From: a virus
Virus record (IMG/VR): IMGVR_UViG_3300044956_000373
Span: 1 to 64,000 of that record
Strand: one strand, 5' to 3'
DNA length: 64,000 bases
Shown here piece after piece: positions 36,701 through 46,739 of the stretch. Numbering within the stretch: the first letter of the stretch is position 1; each line of letters starts with the position of its first letter. The notes below the pieces were generated by a model. It did no database searches. It worked only from the letters and a program-made list of their open reading frames with translations, and was not told the DNA's origin. The position numbers and the translations under genes were made by a program.

Positions 36701-38835
36701 AAGTATCTGACGACACAAATCCTAATGATGCTGAAAGTAACATTGGGTCATCGGTTAATTGTAACGTTGATATTAAACAATTAGTCAATGGACAACAAGT
36801 GACCACTAAAAATGCTCAAAAATATAGCGTTCCCGCTATGGCATGTAGAAGAGTTGTTCTAAGAGAAATTACTGCGGTTATACCTACTGTTGAAGACATA
36901 CCACTCGAAAACCCACCAATAGACATAAGTATAAATGATCCTGGAAGCGATAAAGACGTATCAACACCAACAACAGGATTAATAAGAAATATAAAACCAC
37001 AGGCAGAACTTACTATCGAACAAAAAGTAAAAGAAGGTATATCAAAAAAACTATTAAGAAGTTTATTTAGTGAATGTGATTATTTTGAGGTTATAAAAGA
37101 AACTAACCCGATGATTTTCGATACGATTAAGGAAAAAATAAAATATTTTAATCCGGCATTTCACTCTATGACACCTGAAGGGTTAAATGCTCGTTTAACA
37201 TTTATGAATCAATGTGTTAGACCGGGACAGACAATACCTGTTATTGGCCCTGATGGTAGACCAAAATATAACGATGCTTTGAATACGGCATTTGGTGCAC
37301 CACCAATATTAGTTTTAAGAATTGGAGATTTTTACCATACTAAAATAGTACCACAAAACTTAGGAATTCAATACGACCCAATTGTTTTAGATATGAACCC
37401 TGAGGGTATAGGAATTCAACCGATGATTGTTAAAATTACCTTAGGTTTCAATATTATTGGTGGTATGGGGTTAAAAGAGCCTGTACAAGAATTACAAAAC
37501 GCACTTTCATTTAATTTTTATGCTAATACAGAAATTTATGATGAAAGAGCAACATCAACAGATAAAGAGAGTACTGAAATAAATGATAAGTACGTTATAG
37601 AGGCTCTTAATTTAACACTACCAACGGTAAACTCTACTATTGTTAATACACCACAACCTAAAAAAGGTCAATCAACAATAGGTACAATAACGGGAGAAAA
37701 TTCTTTAGATTATAAAATACTATTTGATGAATTACAAGCGAACACCACGGCCTACGTTGAAGCGTATTTTAATTTTATGAAACAAATAGAAGATCAAAAC
37801 AATTTTGGTATTCTACAAATGGTTAATAAACAAGTAAATTATAGTAGTGGTAAATTGGCCGAATACACAACACCTACTGATTCTAAAATCTATGGAAAAC
37901 CAATTAATGTTGAATCCTTGATTGATACTTTAGTTAACAGAGTTAAAGATGATGTTAATAAAAGAAAAGACCCAATTATGTCTGCATTGGTAGTTGATAA
38001 TGCTAATTATAAAAATAAAACATTAAGAGAAGTTGAAGAAAAACTTAAAAAAATTGTACAAGATCAAAATGGTGTAATTGCTAATTCTGTTAATTTAACA
38101 ATTAATGATTTTGTGCCTGTACAAGAGAATTTAAATTTCACTTTGAGAAAAATGGATGTTGTTGTTAATAAATTGGATGGTTTATTAATCGACACAAACA
38201 ACCCAATCATATATGATTTAAGTGGTGATACTTTCTTTTCAGACGTAAACTCAAACGAATCCGTAAATTATTTATATTTGAGTAAAACCGCACCATCAGG
38301 TGGTGTTGCTAGTTTTTATAAAATATTAGATGAATTTACTAAATTAATGGACTCTAAAATTAACCTACCACAAGAATTTAACACTGACAATAGTACATTG
38401 AATGTTGATGAGGATTTGGGTGATGTTGGATCATATAAGTTTAACAACGTAGAAGATGATAGATTTTACTTGGTCATGTCTCAAATATTTACAGACGAAA
38501 CAAAAAAACAAAAGTTATTTACAGATTTGACTAGTGGTCCTGATGTACAACGAGAGGAAGGCATAACTACCGCTATTGAAGAAATTATTGATAATATTAG
38601 TTCAAGGTATAAAAATTACTATAAGGAAGAAAAGGACTTATTTTCAAATATAGAAACAAGCAAGCAATTCGTTTCAATTAAAAGTTATATATTACCTTCT
38701 ATTAATAACCTTGTGACTTTTACTACACCACCAACAACTGATGTTGAGGTTAAAACTAATAAAATAAAAGATTTGTATGCGAATCAAAACTTAAACGATA
38801 ATAACACTTTCAACGGAAAAATAACATTTAATTAA
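33784..38835 (+). CDS. Giant hub/baseplate protein with OmpA-like peptidoglycan-binding region
   Basis: A 1683-residue structural protein. Residues 1-430 contain repeated NEYGPEGG/NTYGPEGGY motifs. Residues 600-730 include YMFSIENLAWRT and GTLNWTIIVDNPSMM. A Ser/Asn-rich linker (about 765-805) leads to residues 880-1040, which carry LTGSASAPNTEEYNVNLSQRR, the NxxLSxxRA-like signature of OmpA-type peptidoglycan-binding domains. The C-terminal third is helical and mixed. It lies after the tape measure and 4 bp before a LysM-like gene, so two adjacent genes encode candidate cell-wall-binding folds. The T4 counterpart by position would be among gp27/gp48/gp54, but the size is far greater and the assignment is open. 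Confidence 0.6.
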   Translation: MSESTLSFAGSELFRRQLLVRNLAPYNVEGSYTPPEPAVNYETNLTVSNVTDSPNNLVSTNVFAETLYPLNEYGPEGGFSQPIGINTIASTNNPEGTNQGPYAPNDTVLDIVNEFYIEAAYLKNTYGPEGGYKDLVVITDLQLPNQYFSPYSFNPFWNWSTYSTFNVVFQDNPLGSNGPLSEDSPLMKIGAMTLKELFQDRINQEILQNTVGLVNLDTITDPFTASLLATGQQPFFEKNWKITVPENPVLAAVTLANRLTGTYFPASFIPGDYFDEINPYTNPQQTSNALNVANNLTGGLLSPILNKTRNPSEIFVANTGGGTRSILFASLDYNKYRPSYNIGFIQGISAIFGNLVNQNTLASGGYYVGSPNAEPSLIDSPPNQVPVNEFGQQEASIVYGPQELGILYEGNIGQLQFGLAGKSYTNDGGITGQLVWTSPKFNPNAGWKVGVGADPKFIDEEFNEIQADYNRYRSTDIDFEPGSILHKTQRLVESADQVQGQTRLKHVGNAINQISKVFNDGYKEITKGSQVLSYSDQATGQEAGIEYCRLFQKDTPYFTYADLQKTDGIVNSGRKFTYSVFDNTYNLNIAPLRNPGSTNIVNGKVKKYMFSIENLAWRTSDRPGYTYDDLPVCEKGPNGGRIMWFPPYDLKFSDDSRPSFNETSFLGRPEPIYTYKNTARSGTLNWTIIVDNPSMMNTIIEKQLEGVAKERIDSIIDSFYAGCIKYDLYELATKFNTIPTKDLYTYQQVLNNPRLTTEEYVQTLQNIPSNASGSDNSSNSSGANTNVNLNGSSSNTTTSNQQLSNQDFQKYVGYGFYFHNDLPDPKTTLTVATQPFNIWYDQYLALENTDYADNAPEKVFVGNDEFEKSGIPQMFSKVVQGNFQKIQSDLLKIMDDAVVKKGGTITITLTGSASAPNTEEYNVNLSQRRLSSVIKWFDTQPTSDNKTFGQYRTQGKISFIEEPKGEVISIIKQVSDDTNPNDAESNIGSSVNCNVDIKQLVNGQQVTTKNAQKYSVPAMACRRVVLREITAVIPTVEDIPLENPPIDISINDPGSDKDVSTPTTGLIRNIKPQAELTIEQKVKEGISKKLLRSLFSECDYFEVIKETNPMIFDTIKEKIKYFNPAFHSMTPEGLNARLTFMNQCVRPGQTIPVIGPDGRPKYNDALNTAFGAPPILVLRIGDFYHTKIVPQNLGIQYDPIVLDMNPEGIGIQPMIVKITLGFNIIGGMGLKEPVQELQNALSFNFYANTEIYDERATSTDKESTEINDKYVIEALNLTLPTVNSTIVNTPQPKKGQSTIGTITGENSLDYKILFDELQANTTAYVEAYFNFMKQIEDQNNFGILQMVNKQVNYSSGKLAEYTTPTDSKIYGKPINVESLIDTLVNRVKDDVNKRKDPIMSALVVDNANYKNKTLREVEEKLKKIVQDQNGVIANSVNLTINDFVPVQENLNFTLRKMDVVVNKLDGLLIDTNNPIIYDLSGDTFFSDVNSNESVNYLYLSKTAPSGGVASFYKILDEFTKLMDSKINLPQEFNTDNSTLNVDEDLGDVGSYKFNNVEDDRFYLVMSQIFTDETKKQKLFTDLTSGPDVQREEGITTAIEEIIDNISSRYKNYYKEEKDLFSNIETSKQFVSIKSYILPSINNLVTFTTPPTTDVEVKTNKIKDLYANQNLNDNNTFNGKITFN

Positions 38836-38839
38836 AACT

Positions 38840-39163
38840 ATGGCACTTCAATATTTTAACAGATATTCAGACTTTTTAATAAATGGACAACAAACCGTTG
38901 TTCCCTATATTACTCTACAACCAAAAAGTAGTGATAAAGCACACATTTATATTGTGGGTCAATCTAGACTTGATAAAATATCGCAACAATATTATAACAC
39001 ACCATTTTTTGGTTGGTTAATAATGCAGGCAAACCCCCAATATAGTGGTTTAGAAACCAACATTCCTGATGGTGCGGTATTGACAATTCCATTTCCATTA
39101 GTAGCATCATTACAAGATTATAAAAATAATTTAAATAACCACTTCTTCTATTATGGTAGATAG
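38840..39163 (+). CDS. LysM-like baseplate protein (gp53-like)
   Basis: A 107-residue protein. Residues 28-95 have a LysM-like outline: AHIYIVGQSRLDKISQQYYNT, then WLIMQANP, then IPDGAVLTIPFP. Such domains occur in T4 gp53 and in tail X proteins, where they sit in the baseplate or tail tip rather than necessarily binding peptidoglycan. It starts 4 bp after the 1683-residue gene and overlaps the next start by 11 bp, so the three are translated as a unit. gp53-like is the best fit, at lower confidence than the fold itself. Confidence 0.65.
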   Translation: MALQYFNRYSDFLINGQQTVVPYITLQPKSSDKAHIYIVGQSRLDKISQQYYNTPFFGWLIMQANPQYSGLETNIPDGAVLTIPFPLVASLQDYKNNLNNHFFYYGR

Positions 39164-42100
39164 TAATGAAAACATACTTGTCGAATATGATTACGATAAT
39201 ATTACTTTAATTGACCCAAATAGAGTTGTCGATAATTTAGGTAATGTACAAGAAAGATTAGTCAAACAAGAGGACTTAGTTTATTACGCTAATTTGGAAT
39301 GTAATGTATTACCAAGAACAAAATTAGCTGTAGGTACCGCACTAAATGACCAACAAAGAACAATATCTGTAGGTAAAATAAATTTTCTAAACCCTGGATT
39401 TAAAACATTTTATGATACAAGTTGGTCTGATGAGTTGACAGGTAAAGACACTTTACAAGGTAAAGGAGTTAATCAACCTTCATTAAAGTCGGTTAAAAAT
39501 CCAAATAAGTCTGACGATTATTATATTACACAAAGTACATACTCAAATGGAACGCCAGGTGCTGTTGATACTGGTTTGTTAGGAATTAAAGACATAAACA
39601 TTTCAATGGGAATGGACTTTCTTCCTGTGGTTGAAATGACTTTAGAAGACGTTAAAGGTAGAACTTTATTTGAGGCAGGTAATAACTCGCCATATGCCGC
39701 TTTTTTCCAATTACCATATCCTTTATTTAATTTAACACTGAAAGGGTATTACGGTAAAGCGATAAAATATCCGTTGATGTTGCAATCATTTACATCAAAT
39801 TTTGACCCTTCATCTCATAATTTTTTAATTCGACTTAAATTTTTTGGATATAAATATACATTATTATCTTATGTGAATTTTGGAGCCTTAATGGCGGTTC
39901 CACATATGTATAATAATTTGGTAACAACCGTAACACGTAAAACTGAAACAAATGATTCGATAAAAGAAACTGGCCAAAAATCTGTATTAGTTAGTCGTGG
40001 TTATGAAAAAATGAAAGAAATTTATTCTGATTATAAATCAAAAGGTTTAATTGATGATGATTTTCCTGAAATCACTTTAAATCAATTACGATATAGGTTA
40101 GATGAGTTTATAAAAAATATTTTAGAACAATTTACCAAAGAAAATATGGGAGTTCTTACTGATGTAAGTAACTATCAAAATAGTTTAATTAACTATCAGA
40201 CAAAAGTTTATTTTGGTGCCGGTACTTCATGGTTTAATAGGTACATGGACACAAAAAATCCATATATAACTAAGAATGGTGAAACCGTATATACTTGGTT
40301 AGAAAATATTAAACTTGAAGACAGACCTAAGTGGTATAAAGAACTTGAAGGTCTTGTTATAACATACAATAAACAATTAAACGATAATTCAGTTTTAGGT
40401 AAAAATCCAGGATCATATACAATCGCTAAAACAACATACTCGTCTTCAATTGATAACACAATACAAACTGAAGTTTTTGTTAAACCTATTAACCCAAAGA
40501 CTGACATTGATTGGGTTAAAAGTTATAAAAGTCTAAATCCATCAGTCAATTTTGTCGATCAAGATGATGTCAAATTCAAAACATATAAAGAAGGTAGGTT
40601 AAATATTATAAATAAAACTATAGGAAACTCAAATATAACCTTTCCAAATTTCTTATACTTCGAAGGACCAGGGTCTTTTATTGAAAAGACCAATAAAATG
40701 GCTAAAGACGCTGAGGTTAAAAAGAAAGAAATCGAAGAAAAAATTATGAATAACCTAAAGGTACAATTCAATAACAAAGAATATGGTTTAGGGTTTATAC
40801 CAACGGTTAGAAATATATTGGCAATATTTTATTGTCAAGGTGAAGCGTTTTTAAGATTATTAGATGAAGTACATTCAAAGGCGTGGGATCAAAGAGAAAA
40901 CCAATACAGAAGAGCCGCAATCTTTGGAGGATCGACAACAGCTCCGAGTGTGGATGTTAAAACCTCAACACAAAATAACGAACCCATTTATCCATGGCCA
41001 CAAGTGATTAAAGAAACTATTGGTTCTGATAATCAAGAAAAATTTGAAATAATTTATCCTGGCGCCGCTGATGTTGCAACACAATATAGAGCATACATAC
41101 CTGAGGTATGGCCTGAGGTTGAGTTTGTTGAAGAATTTATTAAAGGTTATACGTATAGGGATAATGATTTTACAAAACTAGACTCAAATCAAACTAACGA
41201 GGCGAATAGACCACGAAGAATATCGTTAAACTCTATTGATTTTCCTGTGTCTAATCAGGTGTTCCAAAACAAACAACAATCTAAATATTTTTATGAAATA
41301 TACGAAAGAATTATTTTGAATGCGTATTATTCGAAATTAAATCGTATCTCAGGATATCCTTTTTCGGTTTATAATGTTGTCGCTGAAAACGAATCAATTA
41401 ACATGATTGAAAGTTTAGGTCAAACAAATCCATACCTTTCTAAAATATTAAAAGAGTACCAAATAGATCAAACTAATTTTGAAATTTTCTTACGTCATAT
41501 CTCTAATGAAGGTCAAGGTGAGAGTTGGCAAAACTTTATAAGAGGTAATTTTGTTACACCTTATATTAAAAGTGAGGTTGAAAATCCATCGGTATTGTTT
41601 AATCAAGACATATTAAATAATACAAAGTCACAGCCTGATGTTAGTTTAATTATTGCGAGTAACAAAATTAACATAGAAAATTATGTTTCTGAAACACCTG
41701 CGAGTAATATTTTTGATTTTACGGACATTTATCCTTTAACCAATTTAAATTGGGATAAAGATTATTTAGCGAACGGATCATCGTTAAATTTTGCAACTGA
41801 ATCATTCGAAACCGATAGTGTAATAGAATATAACGGAGTTCAAAAAACAATAACAAATTTTCAGTTTGATGATCAAACTAATGAAAAAAAACCAATAAGT
41901 AATTTTAACTTTTTTAATTTAGTTGGTAATAGAAACATTGTCAATTTGAAAACTTTCTATGAGACAAATACAAATACAAATCAATTTGTTACTGAAGGGA
42001 ATCTTAGATATACAAACTATAATGGTCAGTTGATTGCAGAACAAACCACATCAATGATGAATACACCATATTTTATTAATGCAATACAAGATGGTGTGTT

Positions 42101-45100
42101 TAAATTTAGATATAGACCAAACGAAAAAAGTCCATATAAAGCCGCGGCGTATTTGTTTTTAGAAAGTTTACCATTGGCAACCACTAAAGAAAAATATAAA
42201 ACTTATGAAAGTGGTGCTGAAATTTCATTGGATTACATATTAGCAACATTAAAAAAATTTGGAGGAATCCACAAATTACCCTATTCATGGATTTTAAAAT
42301 ATGGTGCTATTTGGCATAGATATAAAACTTGGATTGATACTGGTTTTGACTTTTTAGATGATGTGTGGAAAGATTTTGATTATGCAAAAAACTATGACTC
42401 CATAAATTCTGATGTTACTAAATTATATCAATTACTAATTGGAGGAGTTCAAAGAAATATCGTGTGTGATCAAACAACCGGAGTTGCACCATTCACAGAT
42501 ATGAACGTTGGGTTTTATCCTCAACTAATGGATGATTATAATGTATTCATACAAGGGGTTAAGTTATTATCAGGAAGTTCAATAGTTCAAGGTGTTTGTA
42601 CCATATCAGGAAATACAATGCAAGTCATTTCCATTAGTAATAATATTTTATCTGGCGGTTCACAAATAGTAGGTCCGAACATTTCGGGTACAACAACTAT
42701 TTTATCTCAAGTAACAGGTACAACTGGAGGTATTGGTACTTATACGATATCACCATCACAATCTGCAAACACAACAACATTTAATGTTTTAAACACAATA
42801 ATCAATGGTCCTGGTAGTTCAGACATACAAAGTTTAATAAACAACGGGACTTTAGTTATGTTTAGCACACCTAATTCAAGTATATACGAACCTCAAGGTT
42901 TTGACCCTAATCAAATAACAAGAACATTAAGATTAAATACTTGGTCTATGGCGGTTAAAGAAAATAACAAAGAAGATTATTTTGTATTCCCTTCTTTTGG
43001 CGCCAACATTAATCAAACATATTCAGAGTGTTTTAAAAATGGAATAATGAGAACCGAAGTTTCCCAAAACCCTTCAGTATTCAATGGGTCAATAAGATTA
43101 TATTGGAATGCTTCTCAATATGGTTATTTTGACAATAATAAAGTTGATAAGAGCGCTCCTGACCAATACTTTAAAAATATAAATAATAATTCTGAAGCTC
43201 AAGAAAATTTCAGAATAACTGGTGACCAAAATCAATATTCTAAAATTGATGAAATGTTTTCAGCATTCGATTTAAATACTTTGGATCTTTTTGAAAAAGA
43301 GTTTTTAAATTTTAGTAAATCCGTTTATGACTATACAGATACAATACCACCGACAATAAGTTTCAATGTCTCTGACTTGACACAACAAAATGTTACAACA
43401 TTAAACTCAACTGAAACACCAAGTGATAAGGCTTACAAAAATTTTCAACAATTAATGAGGGAATTGATGAAAGTACAAACTCCCGTAGGAACTACACCAC
43501 AAACATTATTTGAAAATATTACAAATAGTCAAAACGAAACATTTCAAACGGTACTTAAAAACTTTCTAGAATACAATGTTGTTTTTAAATACGGAAACCC
43601 ATCAGGATTTGATAGAAAAAGTTTTTTCACATTTTCAACACAATTTATTGAGGAACCAATATCTATTGATCCATATATAAAAAACTCATTACCTGGTGAT
43701 GGAATTGCACCGGGCGTGACTTTATTACAATCAGAAACTCAGAACCCTGACGTTTGGAAAACATTACGAAAATATGTAGGATTTTCAGAAATACCACAAT
43801 TAAAATATGGTAATAATGGGTCATACATAACAGATTTTTTCATCGTTATGAATGCCGGATTCAACGAAAAAAATATCCAAGATTTTGCACCACTTATTAA
43901 AATATTTGCAACTCAAAAAATTGCAAATCCAAATTTAACTGCGAATGAGTTTTACTCACTAATGGACGATTATTTAATCGAAAGTAAAAATTATCTTAAT
44001 AATATTTTATCTATTTTAATGCCTTCAGTCAGAAGACAATTACCTCAAGTTATAATTTCGTCACAAGAGGGTAATGTTAAGGCAAATTTAGAGGCCGGAT
44101 TTACAGAACAAACTAGAACTGAATTGTGGGAAACATTTAAAACATTAAATGACACTTGGATTTCAGGTTACGATTTTTCTGACAAAACTTTATTTGAAGA
44201 TGTTTTATTATTAGATAGAGCATCGAGAGATGTTGGAAACAAAATTCTTGTCGATATTTTTGAAATTAAAGATCTACTTGAAGGTTCATTATATAAAAAT
44301 ACAATGTTGGGTATTGTTGAAAGTGTTTTGAAATATAATAATTTTGTAACTTACATGTTACCATCTTATATTAATTTTTATAATGTACAAAATGCAGAAA
44401 AAAATCCGGTCCCAAGACCTGATGGTAGTGACGAATTTGCAAATTCTATGTTTGGTACATTTTTAAATGTTGATTACAGAAATAGTTCGCCTAAATATGT
44501 TTGTGTTTATGCGAGTAAACCAAGTGAACACTTGGCAATGAATGATAATATTGATTATAGATATAGAGATGATGCTTTTGATTTGAGAAGATCTAGTGAT
44601 AATCCATTAATAGAAAATCAAATAAATAAAACAGATTGGGCTAGATCAAATAAAGTTGTTGGTTTTAATGTTGATATAACATTACAAAATCAACAAATAT
44701 TTAAACAATTTGATGTCGCCCAAGACCCTGGAAAACCAACAGCAGAATCTTTGGAGGTTTTAAATCAAATGGCAAATCTATCAAGAAATAGAAGATCCTC
44801 AACACAAAGTGTATCATTATATAATTTATATAAAAATAGAAGTTATAGATGCTCAATTGATATGATGGGAAATGCATTAATACAACCAACAATGTATTTT
44901 AATATTAGAAACATACCTTTGTTCTCTGGTCCATACATGATAACTGGTGTAAAACATAGAATTAGTGAAAATGGTTTTGACACAACCTTTGAAGGTATAA
45001 GACAACCTTTCTATAGTTTACCAAAAATTGAAAACTTTATTCAGTCATTAAATGAGAAAATTTTAACAAGCATACAAGAACAAATACAAGAAAACGAAAC

Positions 45101-45749
45101 CAAAAAGGCCAGCGATCCTAATAACGTTATTGCAGAAAAAAATAAAATAATGTCTAATATAAATGCAGAACAAACATTAACGGCAAATCAAGATTGTAAT
45201 TCTGCAATTACTGAGTTTTATAGAGGATTCACATTAGTAGAATCACCTTTAAAAACAAAAGTGACGTTTGGACAAATGAAAAACACGATAATTGAAAAAT
45301 TAGGTCAGTATGGATATACGACCCAACTACAACAATATGCAACAATTTTGTTCACGTTTTTATATGTCGACTCCTCAACACAACAGGGTTTTGAAAGTTA
45401 TGAAAACAACTATAGCACTATTGATCTAAAACAATATTATGGAGACGCATTTTTTGAATACATTAATAGAAAATACTATTGTGTAAATCGAGGTACAAAT
45501 GTGAACGATCCAATTGTTAGTTTTATAGACCTTAATACATTTTTAAATTTTGCGATTTCCAAAATTGCGGGTATCTTATCAAGGGACGTGACTGTTGGTA
45601 CCGCATCATCTGAACTAGCTGAATTATATGTCAGATATTACCCAACCACAAAAAATTTAAATATTTGGACAGATTTAACACAAACGGATAAAAATATATT
45701 AATCGAAAAATTTCAAAGAGCAATTAATACTTATAATTCATTAAATTAA
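39153..45749 (+). CDS. Giant baseplate hub protein with gp27-like C-terminal region
   Basis: A 2198-residue structural protein. Residues 140-260 (INISMGMDFLPVVEMTLEDV through LTLKGYYGKAIKYPLML) look like a hub beta-barrel with DVKG and FxLPYPLFxLTLKG motifs. Residues about 1140-1215 contain an inserted low-complexity beta module with TTGGIGTYTISPSQ. Residues about 1840-1955 include YRCSIDMMGNALIQPTMYF and YMITGVKHRISENGFDTTF, the pattern of gp27/hub proteins that bind the tube end. The rest is alpha/beta without recognised motifs. With the previous two genes it probably builds the central hub. No lysozyme motif is seen in it. Confidence 0.6.
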   Translation: MVDSNENILVEYDYDNITLIDPNRVVDNLGNVQERLVKQEDLVYYANLECNVLPRTKLAVGTALNDQQRTISVGKINFLNPGFKTFYDTSWSDELTGKDTLQGKGVNQPSLKSVKNPNKSDDYYITQSTYSNGTPGAVDTGLLGIKDINISMGMDFLPVVEMTLEDVKGRTLFEAGNNSPYAAFFQLPYPLFNLTLKGYYGKAIKYPLMLQSFTSNFDPSSHNFLIRLKFFGYKYTLLSYVNFGALMAVPHMYNNLVTTVTRKTETNDSIKETGQKSVLVSRGYEKMKEIYSDYKSKGLIDDDFPEITLNQLRYRLDEFIKNILEQFTKENMGVLTDVSNYQNSLINYQTKVYFGAGTSWFNRYMDTKNPYITKNGETVYTWLENIKLEDRPKWYKELEGLVITYNKQLNDNSVLGKNPGSYTIAKTTYSSSIDNTIQTEVFVKPINPKTDIDWVKSYKSLNPSVNFVDQDDVKFKTYKEGRLNIINKTIGNSNITFPNFLYFEGPGSFIEKTNKMAKDAEVKKKEIEEKIMNNLKVQFNNKEYGLGFIPTVRNILAIFYCQGEAFLRLLDEVHSKAWDQRENQYRRAAIFGGSTTAPSVDVKTSTQNNEPIYPWPQVIKETIGSDNQEKFEIIYPGAADVATQYRAYIPEVWPEVEFVEEFIKGYTYRDNDFTKLDSNQTNEANRPRRISLNSIDFPVSNQVFQNKQQSKYFYEIYERIILNAYYSKLNRISGYPFSVYNVVAENESINMIESLGQTNPYLSKILKEYQIDQTNFEIFLRHISNEGQGESWQNFIRGNFVTPYIKSEVENPSVLFNQDILNNTKSQPDVSLIIASNKINIENYVSETPASNIFDFTDIYPLTNLNWDKDYLANGSSLNFATESFETDSVIEYNGVQKTITNFQFDDQTNEKKPISNFNFFNLVGNRNIVNLKTFYETNTNTNQFVTEGNLRYTNYNGQLIAEQTTSMMNTPYFINAIQDGVFKFRYRPNEKSPYKAAAYLFLESLPLATTKEKYKTYESGAEISLDYILATLKKFGGIHKLPYSWILKYGAIWHRYKTWIDTGFDFLDDVWKDFDYAKNYDSINSDVTKLYQLLIGGVQRNIVCDQTTGVAPFTDMNVGFYPQLMDDYNVFIQGVKLLSGSSIVQGVCTISGNTMQVISISNNILSGGSQIVGPNISGTTTILSQVTGTTGGIGTYTISPSQSANTTTFNVLNTIINGPGSSDIQSLINNGTLVMFSTPNSSIYEPQGFDPNQITRTLRLNTWSMAVKENNKEDYFVFPSFGANINQTYSECFKNGIMRTEVSQNPSVFNGSIRLYWNASQYGYFDNNKVDKSAPDQYFKNINNNSEAQENFRITGDQNQYSKIDEMFSAFDLNTLDLFEKEFLNFSKSVYDYTDTIPPTISFNVSDLTQQNVTTLNSTETPSDKAYKNFQQLMRELMKVQTPVGTTPQTLFENITNSQNETFQTVLKNFLEYNVVFKYGNPSGFDRKSFFTFSTQFIEEPISIDPYIKNSLPGDGIAPGVTLLQSETQNPDVWKTLRKYVGFSEIPQLKYGNNGSYITDFFIVMNAGFNEKNIQDFAPLIKIFATQKIANPNLTANEFYSLMDDYLIESKNYLNNILSILMPSVRRQLPQVIISSQEGNVKANLEAGFTEQTRTELWETFKTLNDTWISGYDFSDKTLFEDVLLLDRASRDVGNKILVDIFEIKDLLEGSLYKNTMLGIVESVLKYNNFVTYMLPSYINFYNVQNAEKNPVPRPDGSDEFANSMFGTFLNVDYRNSSPKYVCVYASKPSEHLAMNDNIDYRYRDDAFDLRRSSDNPLIENQINKTDWARSNKVVGFNVDITLQNQQIFKQFDVAQDPGKPTAESLEVLNQMANLSRNRRSSTQSVSLYNLYKNRSYRCSIDMMGNALIQPTMYFNIRNIPLFSGPYMITGVKHRISENGFDTTFEGIRQPFYSLPKIENFIQSLNEKILTSIQEQIQENETKKASDPNNVIAEKNKIMSNINAEQTLTANQDCNSAITEFYRGFTLVESPLKTKVTFGQMKNTIIEKLGQYGYTTQLQQYATILFTFLYVDSSTQQGFESYENNYSTIDLKQYYGDAFFEYINRKYYCVNRGTNVNDPIVSFIDLNTFLNFAISKIAGILSRDVTVGTASSELAELYVRYYPTTKNLNIWTDLTQTDKNILIEKFQRAINTYNSLN

Positions 45750-45772
45750 CAAAACATTTTTGTTTAAACGTA

Positions 45773-45780
45773 TATTTATA
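45773..45780 (+). promoter_or_regulatory. TATTTATA upstream element
   Basis: TATTTATA 11 nt before the ATG at 45792. Confidence 0.5.
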
Positions 45781-45791
45781 ATAAAAAAACT

Positions 45792-46019
45792 ATGAGCAAC
45801 GTAAAATTAATTTTAGATAACTATCTTGGAAAAAACACAAGAGTTTCTGAAAAAGACATGGGTGATGGTACAAAACAAGTTTGTGACTTGGACACTGGTG
45901 ATTGTTATACCGTTAGAATTAAAGATGGTCTTATAGAAAGAGTTGATAACACCATGAAAACTTTTAAAAAGATACAAGTAGAAACCAATCATGGTATAAA
46001 AACATTATTAAATGGTTAA
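45792..46019 (+). CDS. 75-residue protein, unknown
   Basis: A small, charged protein with two cysteines in KQVCDLDTGDCYTVR, a compact beta-hairpin-like core and a basic C-terminus. No family recognised. It has an upstream TATTTATA element and its stop is 2 bp before the next ATG, so it is translated with the Pro-rich protein. Expression with late genes suggests a virion component or assembly factor, without further support. Confidence 0.6.
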   Translation: MSNVKLILDNYLGKNTRVSEKDMGDGTKQVCDLDTGDCYTVRIKDGLIERVDNTMKTFKKIQVETNHGIKTLLNG

Positions 46020-46021
46020 AG

Positions 46022-46699
46022 ATGAGTATTAGTAACAAGATATTAGAAGAAATAAAAAGGCACAATGATATAAATAAATATATTATGGAACAAGTACCAC
46101 CGGCACCTGAAGGCGAAATTCCACCACCACCGGCAGACGCGGCTGTAACCCCACCACCACCGGCAGACGCGGCTGTAACCCCACCACCTCCACCACCACC
46201 GGCAGACGCCTCACCACAAGTTGTTGATGTTGCAACAGATCCTGATGTTGAGGAAGTTGGTGTTGAAGGTGGGGAAGAAACTAAAGAGGAAGGAGATATC
46301 GAAGAAATTGACATCACTGATTTAGTAGATAATCAAAAAACAATGTCCGACAAACAAGAAGAATACTTCAACAACTTATTTAATCAATTAGAAACTTTAC
46401 AAAGTAAATTAGGAGAAATGGATCAACTTGTCCAAAAACTAAACAATATTGAAATTAAAGTTGATAAGTTCAGACCAAAAACTCCTGAAGAAAAATTAGA
46501 GTTAAGATCGTTAGATTCAGGACCTTTTAAACAAAAACTTTCTGATTTCTTTGAAGATAAATTACCTGAAATGGAAAAATCAGGAAAAAATGAATATGTT
46601 TTAACGTCGGATGAAGTTCAAAATTATGACCCATCTGAGGTTCAAAAATCATTTGACGCCGGTATTGAACCATCTAATCCTGACATATATTATAAATAA
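46022..46699 (+). CDS. Pro-rich, acidic protein with possible head-targeting leader
   Basis: A 225-residue protein. Residues 1-23 form an amphipathic helix ending in I-M-E (21-23), a possible prohead-protease site. Residues 24-65 are a Pro/Ala linker encoded by tandem repeats. Residues 68-105 are strongly acidic. Residues 105-150 form a coiled coil (KQEEYFNNLFNQLETLQSKL). The remainder is helical and charged. The composition resembles phage scaffolding or core proteins, although the location near hub genes is unusual for those. No enzymatic motif. A terminator follows. Confidence 0.6.
   Translation: MSISNKILEEIKRHNDINKYIMEQVPPAPEGEIPPPPADAAVTPPPPADAAVTPPPPPPPADASPQVVDVATDPDVEEVGVEGGEETKEEGDIEEIDITDLVDNQKTMSDKQEEYFNNLFNQLETLQSKLGEMDQLVQKLNNIEIKVDKFRPKTPEEKLELRSLDSGPFKQKLSDFFEDKLPEMEKSGKNEYVLTSDEVQNYDPSEVQKSFDAGIEPSNPDIYYK
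46121..46180 (+). repeat. Two perfect 30-bp tandem copies encoding Pro/Ala repeats
   Basis: 46121-46150 and 46151-46180 are identical and encode PPPPADAAVT. A partial third unit follows to 46210. GC content is far above the surroundings. Ten codons per unit allow length change in frame. Confidence 0.92.
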
Positions 46700-46702
46700 T
46701 TT

Positions 46703-46730
46703 AAAAGGTCACAATTAGTGACTTTTTTTT
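46703..46730 (+). terminator. Rho-independent terminator
   Basis: GTCAC (46708-46712) pairs with GTGAC (46718-46722), with an A/T extension and a run of eight T. It separates structural genes from the replication block. Confidence 0.82.
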
Positions 46731-46739
46731 ATTACCCAT

